Source of the DNA: Zopfochytrium polystomum
Taxonomy: Eukaryota; Chytridiomycota; Chytridiomycetes; Chytridiales; Chytridiaceae
NCBI GenBank assembly: GCA_025765615.1
Contig: JAIVFJ010000147.1
Span: 102,594 to 166,593 of the forward strand
Reading direction: 5' to 3'
Length of the DNA stretch: 64,000 nt
Shown: piece by piece, positions 23,442 to 35,460 of the stretch
How the letters are laid out: every line of letters begins with the position of its first letter
Position numbering within the stretch: position 1 is the first letter of the stretch
The notes under the pieces: generated by a model
Told to the model about the DNA's origin: nothing
What the model saw: the letters and a program-made list of their open reading frames with translations, nothing else
Database searches by the model: none
Position numbers and translations under genes: made by a program

Positions 23442-24494
23442 ATGAACGAATGGCAATGGGAGGCCCTTTTCCGCCGAAGGTTCTCCAAATATGACGATGG
23501 TTTGACGAGCACAGCACCCCCGTAGCCCCAAAAAAAGCGATATCGAGCAGCAAATGACGAAGACTTCCGTGGATTTTTTGGTATCAGTCCCTGGGTCTGC
23601 CAGTCGCTCTGGGAACAAATTCAAGCTCGCCACTGCCAGTTCCCAAACCCGCAACCTCTGCACCTTCTTTGTGGCCTTTACCTTTTGAAAGTGTACCCAA
23701 CGCAAACCGTTGCAAGGAATGTACTTGGATGTAGTCACCAATCTTGGCAGACGTGGTCCGACCTTGGGCTGAAGTATCTCACTTCAATTGTGGAGGTTAG
23801 AAACAATGCCGCCTTTATCTTTTCTAAAATTTTCAAGTTTTCTCTTGAGGATCGGTGGCAGAACTGGACATCAGATGCATTTTCAATGTATGTTGACGGA
23901 ATTGACGTGCACGTGCCAGAACAGCAAAAACGAAAGAAGTCTGACTACTCACACAAATTGAACCACGCTGGCATTCGCTTCCTCGTTGGGACGGCAATTG
24001 GATCAGTTAAGATTGTTTTTGTCAGCAACGGCTTTGCTTGTGGATCCCACCCCGATCTGCGAATCGCTCGTGAAGAACTTGTCCCACTCCTTGGCGCAGA
24101 TGAGAAGGTTGTTGCAGACAAAGGGTTTCGCGGTGAGCCAGCAATCATCACCTCCTCTGGCATTACAAGAGATCTTGTCAACCGGGCCATTCAGCGAATT
24201 GGAACGCGGCACGAAAACGTCAATGCTCTCTTGCGCGAATTCCATTGCCTCACAACCATGCAGTTTCGCCACTGCCGGCCGCGCTTGAATGAGTTCTTCA
24301 GGATTATATGCTTCATTGTGAACGTGAAGCTTCAGTACGAGCCACTCTACGACATTAGGGAGGCCCTCCTGGGACTGATTCAGCAGCGACTTGCGGCGGA
24401 TATAGTGGGGGCCGGAGCAGGCAGCAGTGGCTCCGACACAACCGACACAGATGGTTCCCATGAGAGCAGGGGTATTACGTCAGACGTTGAATAA
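23442..24494 (+). CDS. PIF/Harbinger-like DDE transposase
   Basis: The main exon from 23526 reads FRGFFGISPWVCQSLWEQ, then the catalytic core: YVDGIDVHV (first Asp), SHKLNHAGIRFLVGTAIG, VFVSNGFACGSHPDLRIAR, VVADKGFRGEPAI (second Asp) and RHENVNALLREF (Glu region). This is the DDE_Tnp_4 pattern. An upstream ATG at 23442 joins in frame only if 23500-23525 (GTTTGA...CCGTAG, 26 nt) is removed as a mini-intron; a frameshift is the alternative. The C-terminal tail is Ser/Thr/Asp-rich. Family members excise and insert at TWA targets. I could not find the element's terminal inverted repeats. Confidence 0.75.
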
Positions 24495-25193
24495 AATCTC
24501 TTCATTTTCTTTCTTTTTTCAGTCAGTGTGCCTGGTCCAGCTTTGGACAAAAAACAATTTTTTTGATCATTTGGTCGCCCTTTTGAGAACCCCCCGGTGG
24601 TGCGAACCCAAGTGCGAACCCAACGGGAGGGAGGTCGCACTCGCAAAAAAGAGCGTGGGCCGGAAAGACAACCACAAATTTCCCGTCGATCGTGAAAGGT
24701 GAGAGCGCTCAGCGGCGGCTCGCCTCCCAACCTCCCCGCCTCCTCCCGTACAGGCGCACCCCGACGAACGCGATCGCATTGCGAACGATCGCTGGATCGG
24801 GGCCATGGTCGCTCGGCGATCGTTTCACGCTGGCTTTCGCATCTGAATGCGGAGTGGGCTGAGCGAGAGATCGCGATTCGCCGTTCAATGGAGACACAGC
24901 CACAAAATGTCGCCAAACACCCGGCTACCACTGGCGGCCATCTTTTCCCACCACACACCTCATCCCCAAATACAGTTCTGCGACTACTGCTTCTGCTTCT
25001 GAATCACCTCCAACCGCGATTATTGAGGCGCTACTTCGTACCCGGTGTGATTAACCCAACAACTTTCAAAGCTAACACTTGATCTCCCTGTATTCCTGTA
25101 CTTATCCTCCACCTCCCGTTTCGAAATTTCTTTCTTTTAAAACCCTCTAAATACCTTTTTGCAGAATCTGTCAGTCATTGTGTTTTTGACGAA
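24495..25193. other. Intergenic, no gene recognised
   Basis: The GC-rich core (24600-24900) has several GCGATCG-like palindromes, then AT-richer DNA leads up to the NLR start. It possibly contains the NLR 5' UTR with an intron ending TTTTTGCAG near 25164. Confidence 0.4.
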
Positions 25194-28100
25194 ATGTCCA
25201 GCCAAGTGGCAACGTGTATCTTTGAGTATGGTGGAAAGGGCAGGAGGATTTCTTTTCCTGTTTCCACCAGTCTTGATGAGGTGCTTCAGCTTGTTGCGAC
25301 TCGCTGGAAGATTTCTGTCCCCATTGAGTTGGTGTATGTCGACCCTGCTACTGGTGATGAGATGTTCCTTGATGTAGATGATGACCTGCCTAGCCTGTTT
25401 TCTCAGAATTATAAGTGGAAGGTAGGCTCTTTGTGTTCACCCACCTTTCCTTCTGTCATCATTCTCACAATTCTCAAGGTTTTTGTTGCTGCCCTCAGTC
25501 CAGTGAACACTGTTGCCACCACTACTGCTGCCACCATCTCAAACACCCCTGGACAGGTGGTGCCTCCTTCCACAGCATCTGGTGGCAGCGCAGGTGCAGC
25601 TGCTCACGCAGACGACAGCTATGACAAGTCTCTTCAATGCAAGAAAGGTGCGAGTTGAAGTAGGGTCTATCAATGGTCGCTGGCTTACCCATTGTCTTTT
25701 CATTCCTTTTGTCAGATAAATGTACTGGATCTGTTGCTGTTACTGCAGGTGACATCTACGATAAAACTCTTGCACGCAAGAAAGGTGAGAAAGACGTTTC
25801 AGTTAGTTTCGTAAATGCAAACAATTGTCTTCTTTTATTTGTAGATAAATGGATCAAGCTCATTCCTAATGACTGGGAGTGCAAAACCAAAGTTCAAACA
25901 CATCCGTTTTTTATCAGGTATTTTTTTGTATTCTGCTTTTACCTACCCTTAAAACTCTGCTAGCTACCGGCAAGCATCTGAAGCGGCCTTTGCAAAAAGT
26001 CTATTTGAAAGGATGAAGATCAACCTCTTGGAAGCTTACACTGGATCTGTCCTCCCTGAGGAGTCCAGACTGGATGGGAGACATGCTTTCTTGGATGCGG
26101 AATGCCTTTCTTACGCCGAGGAATGGGGAATCAACTTCATGTCTGGACTGTTCCACTCGAAAGTCATCATTCTGCTGTGTTCCGATGAAAGTATGAAAAG
26201 GATGCTTGAGGCTGACAAAAAGCCTGACAACTGCTTGCTGGAGGTGAGATTATTTTCCATCAATATCACACGTGGTGACGCGTTCATTCAGTGGGAGCTT
26301 GCACTTCAAATGAAGAAAGAAAAAGGCCATGACATTCTGCCTGTCCTTCTTTCTTGCAGGGAAGATGGCACCCGGGCAAATGGCAAGAAGGCAAAGGTCT
26401 TGGTAGACTTCAGCACGTTTGATCAATCAAAGTTTCCTGCTGAGCCTCATGCACACCCTCTGAGCCCGGGACTCCAAACAGTGGCTGAAACTGTCAAGAT
26501 GATTTTGGAACTGAATGGTCCAAAAGCAAACCCTGAGACTGATGTGATGAGGTAAATTTCAACTCTTTTTAACGTCTCTCTTTCTTTGCATTGTACTGAT
26601 CCTGTCATAAAGGATTGTGACTGAAGCCAGAGAAGTGTACAGTCGCCGTAAGGCTGAATTGAAGACTCCTAGTCCAAGCCAAGATATTTCACTGTCCAGA
26701 TCTAGTTCGGCTGAATTGAAGAAATGGTTGTCTCCCCTGTCTGAAGACATGGATCTTGAGAGGGAAGCTCTCCTGACAAATGTACTTTCTGGATCTAGGC
26801 AGTGGCTGCTCAAGAGAGTGTTCAAATTTCTTTCTCCAGATGATCCTTCAGTAGCTAACACCAACAGGGTGATGTGGTTGAAAGGTGTGGCTGGAGTGGG
26901 CAAGTCTGTGATGGCTGCTATGGTGTCAAGGGCGCTTCAGGCCCAGGGCATGCTTGGTGGCTTGTTCTTCTGCAAGCATGATGACAAGCGTCGTAGCAGT
27001 GCTCGAAACCTGGTCTTGACTCTTGTATTTGGTCTTGCAAGGTTTCTTCAGTATGGCGAGATTCTACTTCAAGTCAAGAGTGATTATCCAGATATTCTGT
27101 CCAAATCTGTCTTCGAGATGATGAAAGTGCTGCTTGTTCAGCCATTGAAGAAAGTCGTTGAAGCCAAGAAGCTGGATATACCTGTGGTCCTGGTTGTCGA
27201 TGCACTTGATGAATGCAGTGTTATTGGAAAGAGGAATGAGATTCTTGCAGTGTTTCAGGAGCTGAACAGACTTCTTCCTGATAATGTGAAGATGCTGGTG
27301 ACTGGACGCCCTGAAGTAGATATTGTAAAAGCCTTTGAGAAGATTCCATTTGATGAGATTGAGCCAACGGCTGAGGAAAACACTCAGGACCAGATTGATT
27401 TTACAAGAAATTATCTCAGGTCTCTGGGAGCTAAGCAATCTATGGTTGAAGAGGGATCGGAGATTCTGGTGTCAAAGTCAGCTGGAATTTTTGTCTGGCT
27501 TGTGACTGCCTGCACTTACTTGAAGAATTCCCATGCTGAAGAATTTACTATTGAGCAAATTAAAGACCTTCCTGAGGGCGACAAGATGGATGGAAGCATT
27601 GACTTGATGTATGACAGAATCTTTGCCGCCATTCTGGAGACTGTCAAAGAAGGCCATTTGGAAACTCTTCTTCATACTGTGCTGTCCACCATTGTTCTTG
27701 CCTATGAACCTCTCACTGCAGTAGCCATTGTCTCTCTGCTGGACGAGGAGGAACCTGAAAATGTGATGAAGTGCATCCGAATGCTTGATTCAATCCTTGT
27801 GCTTGATGGTTCCACCAAGAAGATCAGGATTTTCCACAAGTCTGTCAAGGACTACCTGACAACTCCAGAAAGATGCAAGCTGTCGGTTCAGATTGATGTA
27901 AAATGTAGCCACTCTGAATTTGCAAGGCTGTGCATCAGTGCGATGGACAAGAATCTCAAATTTAATATGTGTGATCTGCCATTTTCAGATTTTCACTCTG
28001 AAATTCCTGATTTTGATGAGAAAGTGCGAAAAGGAATCCCTGAGCATGTTCGATATGCAGTGAAGCATTTCTGGAAGCACTGTAGCTCAGATATTGAAAA

Positions 28101-30747
28101 GAATGTGCAAGAAGGTGGTGATGGTGATGGTGACGATAATGAAAAGTGGTTTGATGCTGAGGACAACAGCAGTCTGATTCAGCCAGGAACTATGATACTT
28201 CCTCCACATAACTTTGAAAAGGCCGCCAAAGATTTGCAAGAATATGAAATCGAGAAGCCTGTGGCAACCACTCCATCATATTTAGTTGATTTGGCTCTTT
28301 CTGCTGAATTGGAAGAATTTCTTGTGCAACATGGACATCATTACCTTGAAGCATGCAGTTTGATTGATTCACTCAGTTTGGTGATTCCGGCCATGATCAG
28401 GCTTCAGACACTATTTCCTGAAAAGAAACAACTGCACACCCTGATGGAGGACATGAAAAGGGTTGTGCAGAAGTTTCTCATTCCACTCAAGGCATCTGCC
28501 CTGCAAGTTTACTTCACAGCTGTACCCTTCTCCCCAAGTGACTCTGAATTTTTCAAAACATTTGTTCGGAATGTACCTGCAAGTGTAAGGTGCCCCAAAG
28601 TTGTGAAGGGACAACCAAAATCCTGGCCTTCCTGTTTGAATATTCTAGAGGGACACTCTCTTGCAGTCACCTCTGCAGCATTCAGTCCTGATGGGCAGTT
28701 TGTTGTGTCTGGAAGTCGTGACAGGACAGTCAGGATTTGGAATGCTTCCACTGGCCAGGAGCTGCATAAGCTGGAGGGACACTCTGATAGTGTCAGCTCT
28801 GCAGCATTCAGTCCTGATGGGCAGCTTGTTGTGTCTGGAAGTGCAGACAAGACAGTCAGGATTTGGAATGCTTCCACTGGTCAGGAGCTGGATAAGTTGG
28901 TGGGACACACTAATTGGGTCACCGCTGCAGCATTCAGTCCTGATAGTCAGTTTGTTGTGTCTGGAAGTCTGGACAAGACAGTCAGGATTTGGAATGCTTC
29001 CACTGGCCAGGAGCTGCATAAGCTGGAGGGACACTCTGATTGTGTCTACTCTGCAGCATTCAGTCCTGACTGTCAGTTTGTTGTGTCTGGAAGTGAGGAC
29101 AAGACAGTCAGGATTTGGAATGCTTCCACTGGCCAGGAGCTGCATAAGCTGGAGGGACACACTCATTTTGTCAGCTCTGCAGCATTCAGTTCTGATGGGC
29201 AGCTTGTTGTGTCTGGAAGTGCAGACAAGACAGTCAGGATTTGGAATGCTTCCACTGGTCAGGAGCTGGATAAGTTGGTGGGACACACTTGGACAGTCAA
29301 TTCTGCAGCATTCAGTCCTGATGGGCAGTTTGTTGTGTCTGCAAGTTTCGACAACACAGTCAGGATTTGGAATGCTTCCACTGGCCAGGAACTGCATAAG
29401 CTGGAGGGACACTCTGATCCAGTCACTGCAGCATTCAGTCCTGATGGGCAGTTTGTCGTGTCTGGAAGTTTCGACAAGACAGTCAGGATTTGGAATGCTT
29501 CCACTGGTCAGGAGCTGCATAAGCTGGAGGGACACTCTGATAGTGTCACCTCTGCAGCATTCAGTCCTGACTGTCAGTTTGTTGTGTCTGGAAGTCGTGA
29601 CAACACAGTCAGGATTTGGAATGCTTCCACTGGTCAGGAGCTGCATAAGCTGGAGGGGCACTCTCATGGTGTCGAATCTGCAGCATTCAGTCCTGACTGT
29701 CAGTTTGTTGTGACTGCAAGTCGTGACAACACAGTCAGGATTTGGAATGCTTCGACTGGCCAGGAGCTGCACAAGCTGGATGGTGTCGAATCTGCAGCAT
29801 TCAGTCCTGACTGTCAGTTTATTGTGTCTGGAAGTTGGTTCAAGAGAGTCGGGATTTGGAATGCTTCCACTGGCCAGGAGCTGCATAAGCTGGAGGGACA
29901 CTCTGGTGGTGTCAACTCTGCAGCATTTAGTCCTGACAGTCAGTTTGTTGTCTCTGGAAGTTCTGACAAGACAGTCAGAATTTGGAATGCTTCCACTGGC
30001 CAGGAGCTGCATAAGCTGGCGGGACACTCTAATGATGTTACCTCTGCAGCATTCAGTCCTGACAGTCAGTTTGTTGTGTCTGGAAGTTTGGACAAGACAG
30101 TCAGGATTTGGAATGCTTCCACTGGCCAGGAGCTGCATAGGCTGGTGGGACACTCTGGTTCTGTCTACTCTACAGCATTCAGTCCTGATGGGCAGTTTGT
30201 TGTGTCTGGAAGTTCTGACAAGACAGTCATATTTTGGAATGCTTCCACTGGCCAGGAGCTGCATAAGCTGGTGGGACACACTTCTAGTGTCTTCTCTGCA
30301 GCATTTAGTCCTGACAGTCAGTTTGTTGTCTCTGGAAGTTCTGACAAGACAGTCAGAATTTGGAATGCTTCCACTGGCCAGGAGCTGCATAAGCTGAACG
30401 GTTTTTCATTCACAATGTCTTCTGGATTTAGTGCTGATGGGCAATACGTTGTTTTGAAGGACAGAAATAACAAGAGAATATTCGTCAGGCTTAGGACAGG
30501 ATTGCTGGTGGAAAGGGGTGATGCCACACTCACAGCTCCAAGCCTGGCACACAATTTTAGTGCACGTAATTCGTCAGGACAGCGACTGCAGAGTGAATCT
30601 GTGATCAGTGATGGTGTTTGGTTCATCTTCAATGTCACGAAAGTCTGTTTGTGGCTTCCTCCTGAATTTCGTGGTAATCTCCAGCTCCTATCAAAGCAGA
30701 ATGTTTTCACTCTTGGTCAAAGCATTTCTTCCCTCATACAGTTTTGA
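25194..30747 (+). CDS. TIR-NACHT-WD40 protein (NLR-like STAND NTPase)
   Basis: Seven exons: 25194-25421, 25479-25647, 25716-25784, 25845-25917, 25964-26243, 26292-26551 and 26613-30747. All introns are GT-AG (46-68 nt), phases match, and the total is 1737 codons plus stop. The N-terminus has a ubiquitin-fold/PB1-like look. A TIR-like domain follows (GLFHSKVIILLCSDESM, then WELALQMKKE, with Glu at the expected NADase/TIR position). The NACHT has P-loop WLKGVAGVGKS and Walker B VVLVVDALDEC. From 28650 on there are 14 WD40 units plus a degenerate one. Known fungal NACHT-WD40 proteins act in non-self recognition, with WD repeats as sensor and the N-terminal domain as effector. A role in recognising conspecific or foreign cues is inference. 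Confidence 0.85.
28650..30395 (+). repeat. Near-identical 126-nt WD40 coding repeats
   Basis: Fourteen tandem units of 42 codons share long identical blocks (TCTGCAGCATTCAGTCCTGA; TGGAATGCTTCCACTGG). Differences cluster in the few codons after GH. One unit (about 29780) has lost its GH start. Such DNA-level identity points to recent amplification or concerted evolution. Confidence 0.9.
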
Positions 30748-31261
30748 TCTGTGGTCTCTTTGATATTCTGTGGTTCTGAATTTTTTTGTATGGGGCAAAC
30801 TTGTATCACCAAAGACAGTGTGTTTTAAGAAAATAAAGGTCCAAAATTTGCATATCAAATAGTATTCATTACTTTCAGAAATACCTATCACTTCTTGTTA
30901 TCAAAAAAAAAACAATGGGTTTTCATAATATATTGAGATCATTCCCATTGTATGTTTTTTTTTAATATTTCTTAATAATTTCATTTTATTTCGCTCTAAT
31001 ATTTTTGAAGATATTTTTTGTACAGTTTGGAGATATAGTTTGAAGTGACGTCGAATGGCAAAAAAGTGACGTCAATTGCCAAAAAGTTTTCATATATTAT
31101 TCACATATCTTTCCTTTTCTGTTTCAGGTCGAACCCGTTGAACAGACGTCCACACATTCTATTTTTATTCCGCAAACATATTATATGAAATTTTTTTGAA
31201 TATTTTTCATATATTATTTTTTATTCAGCACTCAAATTTATTTTATTGCCACTTATTTTAA
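30748..31261. other. AT-rich transition from host gene to viral block
   Basis: Base composition falls abruptly after the NLR stop. No ORF was seen. The exact integration junction is not visible; I place it between about 30770 and 31200. Confidence 0.5.
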
Positions 31262-32395
31262 TTGTTCCATTTTTATTTTGGAACATTTTTATCGACCCGT
31301 TAAATCATAATTTATGTATTTCACACCCATGTTTTATCGACTCGTTTCACTTTGTTCCATTTTTTGTTTTGAGTGTTTTTATCGACTTAATTAGTGGATT
31401 TTTTCTTGTTACATCACCATATTTTATCGACTTGTTTTAAAATGTTCCAAAATAAAAATGGAACATTTCTATCGACCCGTTAAATCATAATTTATGTATT
31501 TCACACCCATGTTTTATCGACTCGTTTCACTTTGTTCCATTTTTTGTTTTGAGTGTTTTTATCGACTTAATTAGTGGATTTTTTCTTGTTACATCACCAT
31601 ATTTTATCGACTTGTTTTAAAATGTTCCAAAATAAAAATGGAACATTTTTATCGACTCGTTACATTTATGTTTTTCAAAATTCACTGACATATTCATCGT
31701 CAAAAAAAAGATTGTTCCAAAAATGTTGTTTTTATCCACTTGTGTCAAAATTTTTGATAAGCCTTATTTATAAAAACTTTGATTTTTTCTATACAAAAAT
31801 CTCTTTTCAAAAAACTCTCTTGAGTCGATAAAAAACAACATTTTGGAACATTTTAATTTATGATACGTTTTGTGATACTTCTATTGATTTTTTTTTTAAA
31901 GTGGAGTCGATAAAAACACTCAAAAAACATTTTGGAACATTTTTAATTTATGATACATTTTGTGATACTTCTATTGATTTTTTTTTAAAAGTTGAATCGA
32001 TAAAAACAGTCAAAAAACATTTTGGAACATTTTAATTTATGATACGTTTTGTGATACTTCTATTGATTTTTTTTTAAAAGTTGAGTCGATAAAAACAGTC
32101 AAAAAACATTTTGGAACATTTTAATTTATGATACGTTTTGTGATACTTCTATTGATTTTTTTTAAAAGTTGAGTCGATAAAAACACTCAAAAAACATTTT
32201 GGAACATTTTAATTTATGATACGTTTTATGTACCCTTTCTTAAAAATATTTTTATTTTTGAGTCGATAAAAACACTCAAAAAACATTTTGGAACATTTTA
32301 ATTTATGACACGTTTTATGTACCCTTTCTTAAAAATATTTTTATTTTTGAGTCGATAAAAACACTCAAAAAACATTTTGGAACATTTTTATTTTA
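31262..32395. repeat. Bidirectional iteron array (TTTTTATCGAC)
   Basis: About ten copies of TTTTATCGAC/TTTTTATCGAC run forward (31286 to 31739, one as ATCCAC) and seven copies of GTCGATAAAAA run in reverse (31824 to 32361). The left half is partly a 180-bp direct duplication (31262-31440 and 31442-31620). The right half consists of 84-92 bp tandem units with TTTTGGAACATTTTAATTTATGA. It could be a viral terminal repeat or replication origin, beside the D5 primase gene. Confidence 0.85.
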
Positions 32396-34806
32396 AAAGT
32401 CTTCTGGAGTCATAATGTCTTCTTCACAAATTTTAAATCTAACACCTATCCATCCCAGGCCAACTTTGTCTGATTTTCTAATTTTTTTGGCTTTCCAATC
32501 CACACTGTTCCCCCACTTATCAGTAAAAACTCGTTCTAATGCTTTTTGAACCACACTCATCTTCACACTTGTGTCATTCATATGGAAATGTACATCTTTA
32601 ACAAATAGTTTCACATCATTGATTTTTTTGTCGTTCGGGTCTACTCTTTCTAAATTGTCATTGACCCAATTTGCATATAAATCGTTTCATTCTTGTATCT
32701 CATTGTTCTTGACATTACCTCTTCTGGAACAGGAACTTTTTTGTCCAAGTATTCTATTAATATGTTCATAAGGGCTTGTCTCCAAGTTACATCATCTTTA
32801 ATTTTATCATTGAGATCCTCATCAATTTTGAATTCGTTAGGATTGTTAGGATCTGGGTTATCAACAAACTTGCTCGTAAATTCAACAACTCTAACTCTTC
32901 TGAAAATTGCAGAATCTTCTCCACATATATCAGGTAATTTATTGCACGCCAAGAATAACTTTGCATGAAGTTCCATGTTTTCTTGTGGTTTAAATAGTTG
33001 TCTAACTGCCAATACATCACCTCCAGAAATTTGTTTGATTACACCTCCATTTATTCTATCGTTTTCCTCTGGTTCACTCATACATGCAAATCTCATATCC
33101 TTAAGTGCAACCAAGTGTGGTGTTGCACCTGCAGCATTTCCCTTAATTTTTGTGATAGCACTTGGATCCAATGCATAACCAAATTCTCCAATCGTAAATT
33201 TCATTAAATTTAAAAGTTGTGATTTTCCATTTGATCCCCCTGGACCAATCATAAATATAATCCTTCTATTTCCTATTCTAGGATTTAAACAATCACTCAT
33301 ACGTTTTAGCATGTACTCTCTAATTTTTTCATTGGAATTATTTGCTCGATAACTTTCATAACTTTTCTTGTATCTACATCAGGATTATATTCATACCCAG
33401 TTGACATTGTGAAAAAATCATCATGTCGTGATTCTCTGAATAGTTTCAATTTCATATCATATGTTCCATTTGTAAATGGTATTAAATCTTTGTTTTTATT
33501 TAACTTATTGTAAAATGCTTCTTCTTTATCATATAATTCATTTTCCAAAATTTTCCTAATATTCGATTTATAACCATATGATCCAAGTAGCTCAATTATT
33601 CTGTTATACTTTTTTATTCTATCTTTATCATTACATTTATCTCTTAAATTTTCATAGATTGTTTTTGTCTTAACAATTTCTTGCCATATAGAAGCACCTT
33701 TATCTGCTCTCCAACTTATATTATTAAAATAATACCATTTATCTAAAAAAAAATACTTGTTCTTCACCAGCTCCATTACAAGATGTGCTGTATCATCTTC
33801 TGTAAAACCACCGCTTTTAATTTTTTCTCTTAATTCTGGATCAATGCTTACTGTGCATTTAAGTCGTTTTTCTACAATAGCCTTAATCTCATTTGTGAAA
33901 TTCTCGTATTTTATCTCTCGGTACTCCATTTCTTCAGTATTACATGATGGATCGTGACATTTTCTTCTCAAATGTGTTTCTGTTAATGTAAAATATTGAT
34001 GTTGACTGTTATGATCATATGGTTTTAATATTCCATTATTTAATTTATTGTAATAAAAGCATCTCTTCAATGATGTTGATATAATAATAATGTTCTTATT
34101 TTTATCCAAAAATATTGTCTCTATATCATTTTCAGCTATATCAAATTTTTCACCAAGAAAATCTTTGATTTGATTTTCCTCTTCACGTGTGATTTTGATT
34201 TATCACTGTCACTTTCATTTACATTTACAAGTGTTCCAGCCTCAGAGATAGTATCTGTGTCTTTTCTTTTATTTTATTATTGTTATTTGGTGCAAGACTC
34301 TTTAATTTATTAATTTCTTCAATTGTTAATTTTCTTAATGGTTTATTATTTATAATTTTGTAACCTTGTCCTTCAAAACAACATTTCTCATTTGCCAGAA
34401 TATCTATATGATATTTTACGTTTACATAACTTGGAAAGTCACATACCGGATGTTGAAAGTATATATGGTGTCCACCTGAAAATGTTTGTGTTATAAATGT
34501 ATCTTCTTCTGACAGCGGTTTTATGTTTTGTTCATACCACTTTTTTGCACTATATTCATCATCTTTGTTATCAAGGTCAACAACAAGTATATTGGGGGTT
34601 TTTCCGGTTAAAATTGCTATATTTGGTTGATTATCATAAATTGGTGTTGTAATTTTTGTCCAATTATTGGGAAATCCAGTGGGCCTTTTTGTATTATTAT
34701 TTTTTTTCTCAATGTTCACTCCAAAATATACCCAATTATTTTTTTCTGCTATGTCTATAATTTTTGCTATGTCTATGATTTCTTTTGTTTCTTCTATGTT
34801 TCTCAT
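32393..34806 (-). pseudogene. Giant-virus-type D5 primase-helicase, frameshifted
   Basis: Reading on the minus strand from the ATG at 34806: an archaeo-eukaryotic primase (prim-pol) domain with VVDLDNKDDE and SGGHHIYF; a D5_N-like middle (KWYYFNNISWRADKG); an SF3 helicase with Walker A GPGGSNGKS and the strand VALKDMRFACMSEPEE; then a winged-helix-like end up to 32393. The product would prime DNA and unwind it at the viral replication fork. The frame breaks at least four times (near 34245, 34150, 33320 and 32660), mostly beside A-runs, so it is read as inactivated unless these are assembly errors. It is the strongest viral hallmark gene here. Confidence 0.8.
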
Positions 34807-34837
34807 ATTGTTTTCTCCTTTACTTTATGTATGAGAA

Positions 34838-34861
34838 ATAAAATTCACTTTTTACGCGCTT
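34838..34861 (-). promoter_or_regulatory. Mimivirus-like early promoter of the D5 gene
   Basis: The minus strand reads AAAAAGTGAATTTTAT about 35 nt upstream of the ATG at 34806. It shares the AAAANTGAATTTT core with the cassette promoters and resembles the mimivirus early motif AAAATTGA. Confidence 0.55.
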
Positions 34862-34901
34862 TTTATTTAAAACAATATCTTCTCGCTATTATGTAATAAA
34901 T

Positions 34902-35147
34902 ATGGACTCATATCCTCTTAAAGAACACGTAAAAACACTTTCAAAAACAGATTTTATACGACTTTATCTTGCTATCAATGAAGAATTCGCCCATTTAAAA
35001 TCTGAAAATCCAAATACTGTCCATCATCTCCTCTATGCCATAAAACGCCCTGATAAAATTCGGGAGATGTCCTCTCGCTATCATAATCGCAAAAAGCAAC
35101 AACAACAATATCCTGATCAACTACCAAAACTTCTCGACTGTATTTAA
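34902..35147 (+). CDS. Small hypothetical protein, 81 aa
   Basis: ATG at 34902, divergent from the D5 gene. Charged helical sequence (FIRLYLAINEEFAHLK, then KKQQQQYPDQ). Its last codons and downstream DNA (CTTCTCGACTGTATTTAA, then TTCGTAATTGTTTAT) recur at about 35230-35310, so the 3' end was partly duplicated. No family recognised. Confidence 0.5.
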   Translation: MDSYPLKEHVKTLSKTDFIRLYLAINEEFAHLKSENPNTVHHLLYAIKRPDKIREMSSRYHNRKKQQQQYPDQLPKLLDCI

Positions 35148-35460
35148 AAGCATTCGATTTTTATACACCTTCGTAATTGTTTATAAAAATCATGTGTTTT
35201 TTCAACCACAACTGTACATGAGACTTTCCTCATCAACAACTACCACATCTTCTCGACTGTATTTAACAGTTTTTATTCTTAGATACCATTATGGTCGTAA
35301 TTGTTTATAGAATTCTCATATATATATCCGACCATAAATATCGGTTAGAACTTTAACTAACATAATCAATCACATTTCGTCGTTTGACTTGCTATCCATT
35401 GTACAATTGGTTCTGCACCGCACTCCGAACTCCACACCTTACAATCCGCACTCACCCAAC
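35148..35460. other. Intergenic with a partial duplicate of the 81-aa gene 3' end
   Basis: About 35228-35315 repeats the 35112-35190 sequence with changes (TCATCAACAACTACCACATCTTCTCGACTG against the gene copy). Otherwise AT-rich, and no gene was seen. Confidence 0.5.

Noticed and set aside
28645..30390. Long minus-strand ORF of 581 codons opposite the WD40 repeats
   Set aside because: It is open only because the 126-nt repeat lacks stops in that frame; the repetitive product mirrors the WD40 coding strand.
31262..32395. Iteron array as a host centromere or satellite
   Set aside because: It is confined to the viral side of the composition break and directly beside the D5 gene; a viral origin or terminus is simpler, although not proven.
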